From Gordonia insulae (lineage in GTDB: Bacteria > Actinomycetota > Actinomycetes > Mycobacteriales > Mycobacteriaceae), in NCBI RefSeq assembly GCF_003855095.1, contig NZ_CP033972.1, positions 2,108,001 to 2,172,000 of the forward strand: a stretch of 64,000 bases of DNA, in the 5' to 3' direction. Position 1 is the stretch's first letter, and each line of letters starts with the position of its first letter. The notes beneath the pieces are model-generated. The model had not been told where the DNA came from. It was given only the letters and a program-made list of their open reading frames with translations, and searched no databases. Of the stretch, positions 52,177-61,357 are shown piece after piece. Both the position numbers and the translations under genes were made by a program.

Positions 52177-53172
52177 TCAGCCTTCCAGTAACGCCAGGCT
52201 GTTGTGAGCGTAGACCGCTCGTCGCCGATCGCTCACCAGGAACGCCGGCTGCCCCAGATATGTCAGATCCCGGGCCAGCGACCCCTCGGCCCTGCGCTCC
52301 GCCAGACGCGAACGCGCATCGGCCGTTGTGCCGCACACGGCAATCGTGTGGAGCATGTCGTCTGTGACGGCATTGGTGAAGGTGTCCATGTCCCCGGCCT
52401 TGAAGGCGGCGCGCAGCGCCACCACGGCGTCCGTCCAGCCATGCTGCTCGATGAACGCGTCGTAGGTCTTCACGGTGAGGTAGAAGGCGATCATGCGGCG
52501 GGCGTCGAGGATGGCCCGATCCGGGTTGTCGTCATCAACCGCAGTGATCAGCCAACCGTGTTCGATCGTGCTGCTCTTGCCGGCGTCGGCCAGTCCTTTG
52601 GCGGTCGCCGGCCGGACGACGTCGTTCCACCATTGCGCCGTGAACAAGCCGTGGCCGATGACCCCGTCGGCATGTCGGGCCGCAGCAGCGGCCATGCCTT
52701 TGTTGAAGCCGGCGAACAAAATCGGGACATCGAGTCGGCCCAGTACCGGCGCCTGGACCCGCGCGTCGACCCGATAGAACTCACCGTCGTAACGGACACG
52801 TTCGCCGTTCTCCGCATGCAGCCAGGCTCGTACCGCTCCGGCGAGATCGCTCATTCGCGCGACCGGGCGGTCGGCCTCTGCCCCGACCCAGTCCCGATTG
52901 ATCGCGTAGGCACCCGAACCGAGCCCGAGGAACAATCGGCCCGCAGCGTGCTTGTGTAGCGTCCGAATCGCGGACGCGTGCGCGTACGGACTGCGGGAGA
53001 ACGCATACGCGATACTGGTGCCGACCTGGGCTTTTGTCGTGTTTGCCGCCATGTCCGCCAGTACCGAATATGCGTCGTTGTCGACAAAATCACCGGTGCA
53101 GAACGCCGCGATGCCGGCCTTCTCCGCCTCCTGTGCGACCTCGGCTCCGGGCCAGGGTAATCCGAACTCCAT
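52177..53172 (-). CDS. Luciferase-like (LLM) flavin/F420-dependent oxidoreductase
   Basis: A 331-residue TIM-barrel LLM protein: VGTSIAYAFSRSPYAHASAI, RLFLGLGSGAYAINRDW, LDVPILFAGFNKGMAAAAAR and ADGVIGHGLFTAQWW match F420- or FMN-dependent members. It could oxidise an alcohol or add oxygen to a ring intermediate; cofactor choice cannot be told from sequence. ATG 53172 has AAAGGAG six bases upstream. First gene of a minus-strand operon with the crotonase, divergent from the MaoC-like gene. Confidence 0.82.
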   Translation of the reverse strand: MEFGLPWPGAEVAQEAEKAGIAAFCTGDFVDNDAYSVLADMAANTTKAQVGTSIAYAFSRSPYAHASAIRTLHKHAAGRLFLGLGSGAYAINRDWVGAEADRPVARMSDLAGAVRAWLHAENGERVRYDGEFYRVDARVQAPVLGRLDVPILFAGFNKGMAAAAARHADGVIGHGLFTAQWWNDVVRPATAKGLADAGKSSTIEHGWLITAVDDDNPDRAILDARRMIAFYLTVKTYDAFIEQHGWTDAVVALRAAFKAGDMDTFTNAVTDDMLHTIAVCGTTADARSRLAERRAEGSLARDLTYLGQPAFLVSDRRRAVYAHNSLALLEG

Positions 53173-53184
53173 CTCGACTCCTTT

Positions 53185-53200
53185 AATCATTTAGCTGATT
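53185..53200. promoter_or_regulatory. Cluster operator motif, site B
   Basis: Minus strand AATCAGCTAAATGATT; AATCA and TGATT are exact inverse ends. It lies between divergent genes, directly beside ACTATA (53203-53208), which reads as TATAGT on the minus strand and overlaps TACTAT on the plus strand, both good -10 hexamers. Confidence 0.65.
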
Positions 53201-53244
53201 GTACTATATGATGGACTGCAATAGCCGATAGATGAGGAGTCGCC

Positions 53245-54507
53245 GTGAGTGATGTGACCAACCCGCAATCCGCCGAGTACGGCATTCTGACCGACGAGTC
53301 ATTCGAGCGTTCACGCCGGCGTATCGGCATTCCGGAACGCCCTCTGACCCCGCACAATCACGAGGTGACCGCCGACGGCACACGCCATTTCGCGTTCGGA
53401 TATGGCGATGCCAATCCCCTCTGGTGCGATCCCGACTACGGCAAGAACACCCGCTGGGGAACCCTGATCGCGCCGCCCAATTTCATGTACACCATGGGCG
53501 AGAACGCCGCGCCGCCGGTGAGCCCCGAGCAGAAGGCCCTGTTGAAGGGTGACCCGTTCGCCGGACTCGGCTCGTACCAGGCTGTGATGGAGTTCGAGTG
53601 GTTTCGCCCGCTGACGCTCGGCGACCGGTGTCAGGTCGTCCGTGCGCAGGTCGGGGTCGAGGAGAAGCCCTCGAAGTTCGGTGGTCGCACTGCTCACGTC
53701 ACCAACGACTTCTTGTTCGCCAACGGTGCCGGTGAGATCCACGCCATCCAACGCGGCACCTGGATCAACGCCGAGCGCCACACCTCGCGGGCCAATGCCA
53801 AGAAGGCCGATCCCATCGACTTCACCACCCCGTACACCGACGAGCAACTCGCCGAGATCGACGCGGCCTATGACGCCGAGACCAGGCGCGGCGCCGAGAC
53901 CCGCTACTGGGAGGACGTCGAGATCGGCGACCAGATCGACAAGCGCGTCAAAGGCCCACTCACCGTCACCGATGTGATCGTGTGGCATGTCGGTTGGGGC
54001 ATGCAGCTCACCCCGCCCGGGACATTCGGCATCTCACGGACGATCCGTCGCAAGGTCCCCGGCCTGTACCCGGCGAACTCACGGAACATCCCCGATACCG
54101 TGCAACGCCTGCACTGGGAATCCGAACGCGCCGCGGAACTCGGCATCCCGATGAACTACGACTATGGTGCGATGCGCGAGACCTGGTTGACCCATGCCCT
54201 CACCGATTGGATCGGCGACGACGGCTGGCTGTGGAAACTGTCGTGTCAGCACCGCAAGTTCAACTACATCGGCGACACCACCTGGATCACCGGCAAGGTC
54301 GTCGACAAGCGGCAGGTGACCGACGAGCAAGGCACCCGCAATGAGGTCCACCTGGAACTGGCATGCACCAACCAGCGTGGCGAGACCAACACCCCGGGAA
54401 CCGCGGTCGTACTGCTGCCGACTCGCGAGGCGGCCGTCGAAATGCCGAAGCCACCCGCCGACGATCTCCAGTCGCTGTTGGCCCATGAGATCGAGCGCTT
54501 CGCCTGA
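53245..54507 (+). CDS. Double-hotdog MaoC/FAS1-like dehydratase
   Basis: A 420-residue protein with two hotdog domains. The first (about 20-190) has the FAS1-like/MaoC N-terminal pattern FAFGYGDANPLWCDPDYG and IAPPNFMYTMG; the second (about 225-405) starts YWEDVEIGDQIDKRVKGPLT and contains HRKFNYIGDTTWITGKVVDK. Relatives hydrate enoyl-CoA intermediates in alicyclic or steroid-like degradation. GTG start with GAGGAG five bases upstream. First gene of a four-gene plus-strand operon. Confidence 0.78.
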   Translation: MSDVTNPQSAEYGILTDESFERSRRRIGIPERPLTPHNHEVTADGTRHFAFGYGDANPLWCDPDYGKNTRWGTLIAPPNFMYTMGENAAPPVSPEQKALLKGDPFAGLGSYQAVMEFEWFRPLTLGDRCQVVRAQVGVEEKPSKFGGRTAHVTNDFLFANGAGEIHAIQRGTWINAERHTSRANAKKADPIDFTTPYTDEQLAEIDAAYDAETRRGAETRYWEDVEIGDQIDKRVKGPLTVTDVIVWHVGWGMQLTPPGTFGISRTIRRKVPGLYPANSRNIPDTVQRLHWESERAAELGIPMNYDYGAMRETWLTHALTDWIGDDGWLWKLSCQHRKFNYIGDTTWITGKVVDKRQVTDEQGTRNEVHLELACTNQRGETNTPGTAVVLLPTREAAVEMPKPPADDLQSLLAHEIERFA

Positions 54508-54522
54508 GACGGGACCACACAC

Positions 54523-55599
54523 ATGACCGCACTCGCCGACTCCCTGACCTTCCGCCACGGTCCCGACTGGCAGAATCGAATCGCCCTCGCTCCGTTGACA
54601 AACATGCAGAGCAACGACGACGGGACACTCCACGACGACGAGTACCGATGGTTGACCCGACGAGCCGAAGGCGGGTTCGGGATGGTGATGACCTGTGCGG
54701 CACATGTGAGCCAGGCCGGCATGGCATTTCCCGGGCAGTTGGGTATCTGCGACGATGCCCAACTGCCGGGCCTCACGAGACTCGCCGACGGCCTGCGAGC
54801 GGCCGGGGCGGTGTCGTCGGTACAGCTGCAACACGGTGGGCGGCGGGCGAATGCCCAGATCTCGGGGCGTCCCGTTGTCGCCCCTTGGGACGACCCGAGT
54901 AAGGGAGCGACCGCACTGACCACAGGCGAGGTCGAACAGGTCGTGCACGACTTCGTCGACGCGGCGGTCCGGGCTGAGCGAGCGGGCTTCGACGGAGTCG
55001 AAGTCCACGGAGCCCACGGCTATCTGATCGCGCAGTTCCTTGATACCCGTAGCAATCACCGCACCGACCGTTACGGCGGATCGACCCGGAACCGGTTCCG
55101 CATCGTCCACGAGATCGTCGACGGCATCCGTGCGGCAGTGTCGCCGAATTTCCAACTCGGCCTACGACTCTCACCGGAGCGATACGGAATCGTCCTCGAC
55201 GAGGCCCGCGCTCTCGCCTTCGAGGTCCTCGACCGCGGCAACCTCGACTATCTGGATCTGTCCCTGTGGGACGCGTTCAAGGAACCCTACGACGAGGCTC
55301 ACCATGGTCGTCGGCTGATCGACTTCTTCACCGATCTGCCCCGCGGCAACACCCGTGTGGGCGTGGCCGGCAAGATCACCGACGCCCCCGGTGCTCGCGA
55401 ATGTCTGGAGCGGGGCGCCGATTTCGTCCTCATCGGCACGGCAGCCATCCTCCATCACGATTTCGCGCGGAGCATCGTCGCCGACCCGACGTATCGCGCA
55501 CTGCAACAGCCGGTTCCGGCCGATCACCTGGTCGGCGAATCCGTCGGCCCCGCGTTCCTCGACTACCTCTCCACGAATTGGGATGATTTCGTTGCCTGA
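54523..55599 (+). CDS. Old-yellow-enzyme-family NADH:flavin oxidoreductase
   Basis: A 358-residue FMN TIM-barrel protein: LAPLTNMQSNDDG, VSSVQLQHGGRRAN (FMN-binding), VEVHGAHGYLIAQFLDTRSN (active-site His-Ala-His about 162-165), DRYGGSTRNRFR and GVAGKITDAPGARECLERGA. The length fits classical OYE-type ene-reductases and not the two-domain 2,4-dienoyl-CoA reductases, which have an extra FAD/NADPH half. A role in reducing an enone or dienoyl intermediate is likely. It starts 16 bp after the dehydratase gene. Confidence 0.88.
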   Translation: MTALADSLTFRHGPDWQNRIALAPLTNMQSNDDGTLHDDEYRWLTRRAEGGFGMVMTCAAHVSQAGMAFPGQLGICDDAQLPGLTRLADGLRAAGAVSSVQLQHGGRRANAQISGRPVVAPWDDPSKGATALTTGEVEQVVHDFVDAAVRAERAGFDGVEVHGAHGYLIAQFLDTRSNHRTDRYGGSTRNRFRIVHEIVDGIRAAVSPNFQLGLRLSPERYGIVLDEARALAFEVLDRGNLDYLDLSLWDAFKEPYDEAHHGRRLIDFFTDLPRGNTRVGVAGKITDAPGARECLERGADFVLIGTAAILHHDFARSIVADPTYRALQQPVPADHLVGESVGPAFLDYLSTNWDDFVA

Positions 55600-56650
55600 G
55601 ACCACCACTGCGAGTGTCGCCGCCCCCAAGGTGGTGCTGCCGATCGGCCCGCCGGGTCAGCAACTCGCCGACACTGCTGCGCTGGCCCGTCTCGCCGAAG
55701 ACGCAGGCCTCGACGGGATCTCGTACGCCGAACTGTCGTCGGACCCACTGCTGCATCTGACTGTGGCTGCGGGTAGCACGTCGAGGGTGGACCTGATGAC
55801 CAATATCCTGGTTGCGTTCGCCCGGTCACCCATGACGCTCGCCACCCAGGCCCGCGCGCTCCAGGACTACTCGGGCGGCAGGCTCATCCTCGGACTGGGC
55901 AGCCAGATCAAACCCCATGTCGAGCGTCGCTTCTCCATGCCGTGGAGTGCACCGGCCGCCCGCATGGCCGAGTTCGTCGCCGCGCTCCGTGCGATCTGGT
56001 TCGCATGGGCGACCGGGGAGAAGCTCGATTTCCGTGGCGATTTCTACACCCACACCCTGATGACCCCCATGTTCACTCCGCCGTCGCAGACACCGGCACC
56101 CAAGGTGTTCATCGCCGCGGTGGGACCCAAGATGTGCGAGACGGCGGGGGCCGTTGCCGACGGGCTGCTGGTGCACGGCTTCTCCACCGAGCGCTACCTG
56201 CGGGAGATGACCGTCCCCGCCCTCGAACGCGGAGCCGGTGGCCGACTGCGCGACGACTTCGAGATCGTCGATCTCAGCTTTGTGGTCACCGGCCGGTCCG
56301 ACGAAGAGTTCGCGGCCTCGGCAAAGGCAGTCAAACAGCAACTGGCGTTCTACGCCTCCACCCCCGCATACCTACCCGTCCTGGAACTCCACGGCTGGCA
56401 GGATCTCGGTGCCGAGATGCACGCACTGTCGAAATCCGACGACCCGGATCGGTGGACAAAGATGGGTGAACGCCTCCCCGACGAGGTCCTCGAGGCCTTC
56501 GCCGTGGTGGGCACGCCCGCAGACATCCCGGGCAAACTCGCCGCACGGGGTCAAGGCGTGGTCAGTCGTTACTCGGTGAATACGCTCGGTATCGACGACC
56601 CCGATCTGGTCATGCAACTGGCCCGCGAGATCCAGAACGCGGTCCGATGA
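55583..56650 (+). CDS. LLM-class (F420-type) oxidoreductase
   Basis: A 355-residue luciferase-like protein: DGISYAELSSDPLLHLTVAA, VDLMTNILVAFARSPMTLA, LQDYSGGRLILGLGSQIKPH, VFIAAVGPKMCETAGAVADG and GFSTERYLREM. This pattern fits the actinobacterial F420-dependent group. ATG 55583 overlaps the OYE gene by 17 bp; a TTG at 55592 is possible. The stop overlaps the next crotonase by 4 bp. With the OYE and dehydratase it could work on a cyclic or branched intermediate. Confidence 0.8.
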   Translation: MISLPETTTASVAAPKVVLPIGPPGQQLADTAALARLAEDAGLDGISYAELSSDPLLHLTVAAGSTSRVDLMTNILVAFARSPMTLATQARALQDYSGGRLILGLGSQIKPHVERRFSMPWSAPAARMAEFVAALRAIWFAWATGEKLDFRGDFYTHTLMTPMFTPPSQTPAPKVFIAAVGPKMCETAGAVADGLLVHGFSTERYLREMTVPALERGAGGRLRDDFEIVDLSFVVTGRSDEEFAASAKAVKQQLAFYASTPAYLPVLELHGWQDLGAEMHALSKSDDPDRWTKMGERLPDEVLEAFAVVGTPADIPGKLAARGQGVVSRYSVNTLGIDDPDLVMQLAREIQNAVR

Positions 56651-57414
56651 CTCCGGTGGTGCTCACCGAGATCGATGGTGGGGTCGCGCTCGTGACACTC
56701 AACCGCCCAGAGGCTCGGAACTCCCTGAGCCCCGAGCTGATCAGTGAGCTCAGCGCGACACTACGCTCCCTGGACGCGGATACCGAGGTCGGCGCAATCG
56801 TCCTCACCGGCGCGGATCCGGCATTCTGCGCGGGACTCGACCTCCGTGCGCTGGCCGACGACGGTCCCGAATATTTGAAGCTGTTCGAGGACGATGACTG
56901 CATCAGGCTGGTCGGTGAACTCAGCACACCCGTGATCGGTGCCGTGAACGGTGCCGCCGTCACCGGGGGTCTCGAGATCGCTTTGGGATGCGACTTCTTG
57001 ATCGCCGGGGATCGGGCGGTGTTCGCCGACACCCACGCGCGCGTTGGCGTGCTACCCGGCGGCGGCCTGACCGCCCGCCTCCCCGATCGGGTCGGCACGG
57101 CGTGGGCGCGTCGGATGTCGTTCACCAGTGAGCTCGTCGACGCCGAGTTGGCACTCCGGATCGGCTTGGTGACCGAGGTGGTGCCGCACGATCGGCTGAT
57201 CCCGCACGCACTCGAGGTGGCCGGCCGGATCTGCGACGTAGGCGGCGACGTGATGGTCGCACTCAAGCACATGTACACCGCGGGCTGGCAGGCTGGTTCC
57301 GGGCAGGTCCTCGAAATCGAGTCCCGCCTGTCCGCGGCCCACCCGACCGCCTGGGACGCGCTCGAGGAGAACCGGCGAAACATCATGGAACGTAACCGAT
57401 CACAGCTGACCTGA
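56647..57414 (+). CDS. Enoyl-CoA hydratase/isomerase
   Basis: A 255-residue crotonase: VTLNRPEARNSLSPELISEL, FCAGLDLRALADDGP, VTGGLEIALGCDFLIAGDRA with the first Glu kept, and FADTHARVGVLPGGG at the second site with no Glu. It is the last gene of the plus-strand operon starting at 53245 and overlaps the LLM gene by 4 bp. Convergent with another crotonase gene, with a repeat block between. Confidence 0.85.
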   Translation: MTPVVLTEIDGGVALVTLNRPEARNSLSPELISELSATLRSLDADTEVGAIVLTGADPAFCAGLDLRALADDGPEYLKLFEDDDCIRLVGELSTPVIGAVNGAAVTGGLEIALGCDFLIAGDRAVFADTHARVGVLPGGGLTARLPDRVGTAWARRMSFTSELVDAELALRIGLVTEVVPHDRLIPHALEVAGRICDVGGDVMVALKHMYTAGWQAGSGQVLEIESRLSAAHPTAWDALEENRRNIMERNRSQLT

Positions 57415-57428
57415 GTGGGTGGAGCACG

Positions 57429-57539
57429 TGATCTCGATACGGCTCCTCGCTACGCTCGTCACCTACTCGATCAACGGGGAGGGTCTCGATCAACGGGCGG
57501 GGTCTCGCTCAACGGGCCGGGGTCTCGATCAGCGCAGCG
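57429..57539. repeat. Intergenic repeat block between convergent crotonase genes
   Basis: A stretch reading GATCTCGATACG then GCTCCTCGCTACGCTCGTC resembles a repeat often seen between actinobacterial genes. It is followed by three imperfect units of about 20 bp beginning GGGTCTCG (57481, 57500, 57520). The last unit contains the stop codon of the minus-strand crotonase. Confidence 0.65.
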
Positions 57540-58302
57540 TCCATTTCGGTTTGACGAACCCGTCGCGCGAGACCTCCGCCGTACCGATCGGGTTGCCGAT
57601 TCCCGGGTAGTTCCATGCCACGGCATAAGCGGCGTTGCGATCCATGTCCAGCGTTTCCCAGACGGCCTTCACCGTGCCCTGCACCGCAACGGCGGGTTTG
57701 GCCGCGATCCGCCGCGCCAGACCATCGACGTGCTCCCAGAGTTCTTCGCGCGGTTTGAGTTCGGACACGAGTCCGATGGTGAACGCCCGCTCCGCCGACA
57801 TCCGTTCGTCCAGGCCGACCAACGCCCAGCGCATCGCTTCGCCCAGCGGAATCCGCCGAGCCAGACCGATCGGCTCCAGCGCGGACGTCAGCCCATAGGA
57901 CACATGGGGATCGAAGAAGGTCGCGTCATCGGCCGAGACAATGAAATCGCAGTCGTTGAGCCAGTAGAAGGCACCGCCGGCGACCATACCGTGGACCGCG
58001 GCGATCACCGGCTTCCAGACCTTGTTGGCGCGCGGGGACAGCCCCTGACCGGGATCGTCCTGACTCCAGAAGTTCTCGTGGAGGTCGAGTCCCTCACGGA
58101 CATCCACCCCGGTGCAGAACGCCTTGTCCCCGGCGGCACGAAGGACCACGACGTGCACATCGTCGTCCTCGCGGATATCTTTCCACAGCCGCCGGAACTC
58201 GTCGACCATCGTCGCGTTGAAAGAGTTGTGCGCCTCGGGGCGGTTGATCGTGATGGTGGCGACGTGGTCGGTGACGTCGTAGAGGATGGTGTCGAAACCC
58301 AT
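57529..58302 (-). CDS. Crotonase-fold protein lacking both catalytic glutamates
   Basis: A 257-residue crotonase. ATITINRPEAHNSFNATMVD and FCTGVDVREGLDL are typical. The first acid position reads GGAFYWLNDCDF and the second FFDPHVSYGLT, so neither Glu is present. The C-terminus (KAVWETLDMDRNAAYAVAWN) is that of a distinct subgroup. It may be a lyase, hydrolase or isomerase. It lies 31 bp downstream of an acyl-CoA dehydrogenase gene, same strand, and so is probably in one operon. Confidence 0.75.
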   Translation of the reverse strand: MGFDTILYDVTDHVATITINRPEAHNSFNATMVDEFRRLWKDIREDDDVHVVVLRAAGDKAFCTGVDVREGLDLHENFWSQDDPGQGLSPRANKVWKPVIAAVHGMVAGGAFYWLNDCDFIVSADDATFFDPHVSYGLTSALEPIGLARRIPLGEAMRWALVGLDERMSAERAFTIGLVSELKPREELWEHVDGLARRIAAKPAVAVQGTVKAVWETLDMDRNAAYAVAWNYPGIGNPIGTAEVSRDGFVKPKWTLR

Positions 58303-58333
58303 GATCCAGGCTCGCTTTCAGATCAGACGTGTG

Positions 58334-59500
58334 TCAGGACGGGTCGCGTGGCAGGCCGAGGCCACGTTCGGCGATCACGTTCTTCAGTACTTCGTTCGCG
58401 CCGCCGGCGATGGTCCAGGCCCGGGCGTACAGGAACGCGTCCTGCCACCACCCGTCGGCGACCGCACCCTCGTCGCCCTCGACCGCGACGGCATCCGAAC
58501 CCTGCAATGCCATCCCGAGCTCGGTCATCGCCAGATTGGTCTCGCTGAAGAAGATCTTCACCGACGGGGCGTCGGCGACGTCGGTGCGACCGGCCAGCAT
58601 CCCCGATTGCACGCTCTTGCTCATCAGGTCGATCACTCGGGCATGCGTGGCGATACGTCCGACGTCGCGTCGCAGGCCGGCATCATCGCTTCGATCCTTG
58701 GCGAGCGTCACCAGCCGGTCGACGTTCTGCAGCAACTCGGTTGCCATCGACGCCACCCCGGTCCGCTCGTGCGCCAGGCTCGAATTGGCCACTCGCCAGC
58801 CATCATCGACCTTGCCGATCACCGCATCGACGGGCACCCGCACCCCATCGAGGAAGACCTCGTTGAAATCCTCGGTGCCGGTGATCTCGCGGAGCGGACG
58901 AACCTGTACTCCCGGCAACGTCATGTCGAGCGCGAAGGCGGTGATACCTCGGTGCTTCGGGGCGTCCGGATTGGTGCGCGCCAAGAGGTAGCCGACGTCG
59001 GCGTGCTGCCCGTTGGTGGTCCACACCTTCTGCCCGTCGATCACGTAATGGTCGCCGTCGAGCTGTGCGCGGGTACGCAGCGAGGCGAGGTCGCTGCCGG
59101 CCCCGGGCTCGCTGAACAACTGGCACCAGATGTCCTGCCCGCCCCGGATCCGCGGAAGGTAGTACTGCTCCTGGGCATCGGTGCCGAAGTCGATGAGCGC
59201 GGCCGATGCCAGCTGATAGGCCCCGATCGGTGCCCACACCCGCGCGCGAGCGATCTCTTCGGCGACGACGAACGCACGCTGCGGGTCGACACCCGGGGTA
59301 CCGCCGAACCGCTCCGGCCACTCCGCGCCCAGGTAACCCGCCTCGAACAGCATGGCCGTCCACCGTCGGATCTCCGGGACCAGATCGGGGCCCGGGGCGC
59401 GCACACCCGTGTGATGCTTGATTCCGGGATTGTGCTCGGCGATGAATGCGCGCACCTCGGCCCGGAACTGTTCGAGATGAGCGTCGGTCTCGATCCGCAT
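58334..59500 (-). CDS. Acyl-CoA dehydrogenase, large (catalytic) subunit type
   Basis: A 388-residue ACAD: AGYLGAEWPERFGG, CQLFSEPGAGSDLASLRTRA (FAD/substrate loop), YVIDGQKVWTTNGQHADV and the C-terminal WTIAGGANEVLKNVIAERGL. The usual late catalytic Glu is absent (AGGANE). A Glu in SSLAHERTG lies where isovaleryl- and long-chain-type enzymes place theirs, so it should be active. This pattern fits FadE26/28-like subunits that work as alpha2-beta2 complexes. ATG 59500 has AGGAGG upstream. Divergent from the smaller ACAD. Confidence 0.85.
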   Translation of the reverse strand: MRIETDAHLEQFRAEVRAFIAEHNPGIKHHTGVRAPGPDLVPEIRRWTAMLFEAGYLGAEWPERFGGTPGVDPQRAFVVAEEIARARVWAPIGAYQLASAALIDFGTDAQEQYYLPRIRGGQDIWCQLFSEPGAGSDLASLRTRAQLDGDHYVIDGQKVWTTNGQHADVGYLLARTNPDAPKHRGITAFALDMTLPGVQVRPLREITGTEDFNEVFLDGVRVPVDAVIGKVDDGWRVANSSLAHERTGVASMATELLQNVDRLVTLAKDRSDDAGLRRDVGRIATHARVIDLMSKSVQSGMLAGRTDVADAPSVKIFFSETNLAMTELGMALQGSDAVAVEGDEGAVADGWWQDAFLYARAWTIAGGANEVLKNVIAERGLGLPRDPS

Positions 59501-59529
59501 CTTCGGACCTCCTGTGTCGCATGTTGCCT

Positions 59530-59545
59530 AATTAGTTATATGATC
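59530..59545. promoter_or_regulatory. Cluster operator motif, site C
   Basis: AATTAGTTATATGATC on the plus strand, between the divergent acyl-CoA dehydrogenase genes, the most divergent of the four related sites (12 of 16 match to site B). Confidence 0.5.
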
Positions 59546-59605
59546 TTACCGTATCTAATCATACGTAGCCGTCGAGAGACAGCCCCGCAACGGGAGGAAT
59601 GCGCC

Positions 59606-60586
59606 ATGGACTTCGAGCTCAGCGACGAGCAGGAGATGCTACGCGACGTATCGCGCAGCATGTTGTCGGCACATTGCACACCTGAGTTGGTCCGTGAGGT
59701 CTCGACCACCGGTCGGGACCTCGACGACAAGCTCTGGCAACGCGGCACAGAGATCGGCTGGACCGGCCTCGCCGTCCCGGAAAGTCACGGCGGTGCCGAC
59801 GCGGGCCTCGTGGAACTCTGTCTCATCGCCGAGGAGATCGGCCGGGCGGCGGCGCCGGGCCCGTGGGTCGATACCGCTCTCGCGGCGTACGTCGCTCATC
59901 GCGGCGGCGCACCGGACGATGTGGTCGACGGACTGGCGTCGGGGGGACGACGCGCCGCAGTGGTCATCGATCATGCGCTCGTCCAGGCCGCCGCAGCCGT
60001 GGACTGGTTCCTGATCGTGGACGACGCGCAGGTGCGGCTCGTCGAGGCCGATTCGTCCACAACTCGGCGTCGCCGCACCCTCGACGAGAGCCGAGGCTTC
60101 TACGCGATCGGCGATATCGCGGACGGTGGTCACCTGCTCGACGTCGATGCCCAGTCGGTCCGCGATGCCGCTGCAGTGCTGGTTGCCGCGGATGCCCTCG
60201 GCGTCGGCGAACGACTCCTGCAGATGACCGTCGACTACGCCAAGGTGCGCGAGCAGTTCGGGCGGCCGATCGGCTCGTTCCAGGTCATCAAGCACAAGGC
60301 CGCAGACATGCTGATCGCGCTGCGCGGAGTCCGGGCAGCGACGTATTACGCGGCGATGACATTCGACGCCGGGCTGACCGAAGCATCGAGCGCAGCGAGT
60401 GTGGCCAAGGCATTTGCCGCGGAGAAGGTACCCGCGATCGCCGGTGAGGCCCTACAGACCCATGGTGGGATCGGCTTCACCTGGGAGCACGATCTGCACC
60501 TCTACCTCCGGCGCGCCAAGGTCGACGAGGTGCTCTGTGGGGATGCCGCGTTCCACCACGACCGGATGGCGCAGTTGCCCGGCTGA
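59606..60586 (+). CDS. Acyl-CoA dehydrogenase, small (beta) subunit type
   Basis: A 326-residue ACAD, about 50 residues shorter than usual because the middle beta domain is reduced and lacks the TEP-x-AGSD loop. It keeps the N-terminal helices (DFELSDEQEMLRDVSRSML), AKVREQFGRPIGSFQVIKHK and the FAD-side THGGIGFTWEHDLHLYLRRA motif. Such short partners pair with a larger catalytic ACAD, here the divergent gene. ATG 59606 has GGGAGGA seven bases upstream. Confidence 0.85.
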   Translation: MDFELSDEQEMLRDVSRSMLSAHCTPELVREVSTTGRDLDDKLWQRGTEIGWTGLAVPESHGGADAGLVELCLIAEEIGRAAAPGPWVDTALAAYVAHRGGAPDDVVDGLASGGRRAAVVIDHALVQAAAAVDWFLIVDDAQVRLVEADSSTTRRRRTLDESRGFYAIGDIADGGHLLDVDAQSVRDAAAVLVAADALGVGERLLQMTVDYAKVREQFGRPIGSFQVIKHKAADMLIALRGVRAATYYAAMTFDAGLTEASSAASVAKAFAAEKVPAIAGEALQTHGGIGFTWEHDLHLYLRRAKVDEVLCGDAAFHHDRMAQLPG

Positions 60587-60691
60587 CCGCCGACGGCAGC
60601 GGCCATCCTCGAGAACACACGGGCCCGAAGCCCGGGGTGGTCGATACGGGCGGGGTCGGGCCTGCGGGGCGAGACTGCCGGTCCCGGTCGG

Positions 60692-61357
60692 CTACACCGG
60701 CGTCTGGTTTCCGCGGATCGAACCGGTGACGCCCAGGCGTCGCGCGAGCACTGCCGATCCCCCACCGATGACCACCACCGCCGCGATTGCTGCGACAAAG
60801 GGCCAGGACAGCGGAGAGGTTCCATAGGCGCCGACCGCGCTGTAGGCGATCGCCCCCGGGACGATGCCGATCGCGGTACCGACCAGATAGTCGCGTTGCC
60901 GGACCGAACTCAGCCCGGCCGCATAGTTGACCAGGCCGAACGGGAACACCGGGATCAGTCGCACCACCATCATCGAACTCATACCGCGACGCTCGAGCAC
61001 CGCGTTGAGCGCGACGATTCTCGACCAACTGATCTGGGCGAAGGATGCACGCCCGAGTGATCGGGCCAGCCAGTAGCCGGCCCAGGCGCCGAACGTCGCC
61101 GCGACGATCACGATCAGCGCACCGGGGACCAAACCGAACATCAGTCCGCCGGCCACGGTCAGCACACTCATGGGGAACGGGGTCAACGTCAGCGCGGCCA
61201 GAATGAGCATGAATGCCAGCACCCCCGACACGCCCGCGGCGGACACCGAGTCGCGGATCGACGTCGAATCGGGGATGTCGACGGTGGCGGCCACCACGAC
61301 GCCCGCGACCATGACCGCCGCCAGAATCGCCAACTTCAAACGATGGCCCACCGTCAT
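60692..61357 (-). CDS. TVP38/TMEM64-family membrane protein
   Basis: A 221-residue protein with about six helices and the SNARE-assoc/DedA-like core: FGLVPGALIVIVAATFGAWA, GYWLARSLGR, RRGMSSMMVVRLIPVFPFG and LVNYAAGLSSVRQRDYLVGT. Members are probable lipid scramblases or transporters. It has no obvious catabolic role and may be a passenger in the cluster. It is convergent with the small ACAD gene. Confidence 0.85.
   Translation of the reverse strand: MTVGHRLKLAILAAVMVAGVVVAATVDIPDSTSIRDSVSAAGVSGVLAFMLILAALTLTPFPMSVLTVAGGLMFGLVPGALIVIVAATFGAWAGYWLARSLGRASFAQISWSRIVALNAVLERRGMSSMMVVRLIPVFPFGLVNYAAGLSSVRQRDYLVGTAIGIVPGAIAYSAVGAYGTSPLSWPFVAAIAAVVVIGGGSAVLARRLGVTGSIRGNQTPV

Noticed and set aside
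58286..59605. 440-codon N-terminal extension of the small acyl-CoA dehydrogenase
   Set aside because: It runs opposite the larger dehydrogenase; the true start at 59606 has a good ribosome-binding site and matches the family N-terminus.
60587..60691. GC-rich gap with possible hairpins
   Set aside because: Only short, imperfect arms were found, not enough to call a terminator between these convergent genes.
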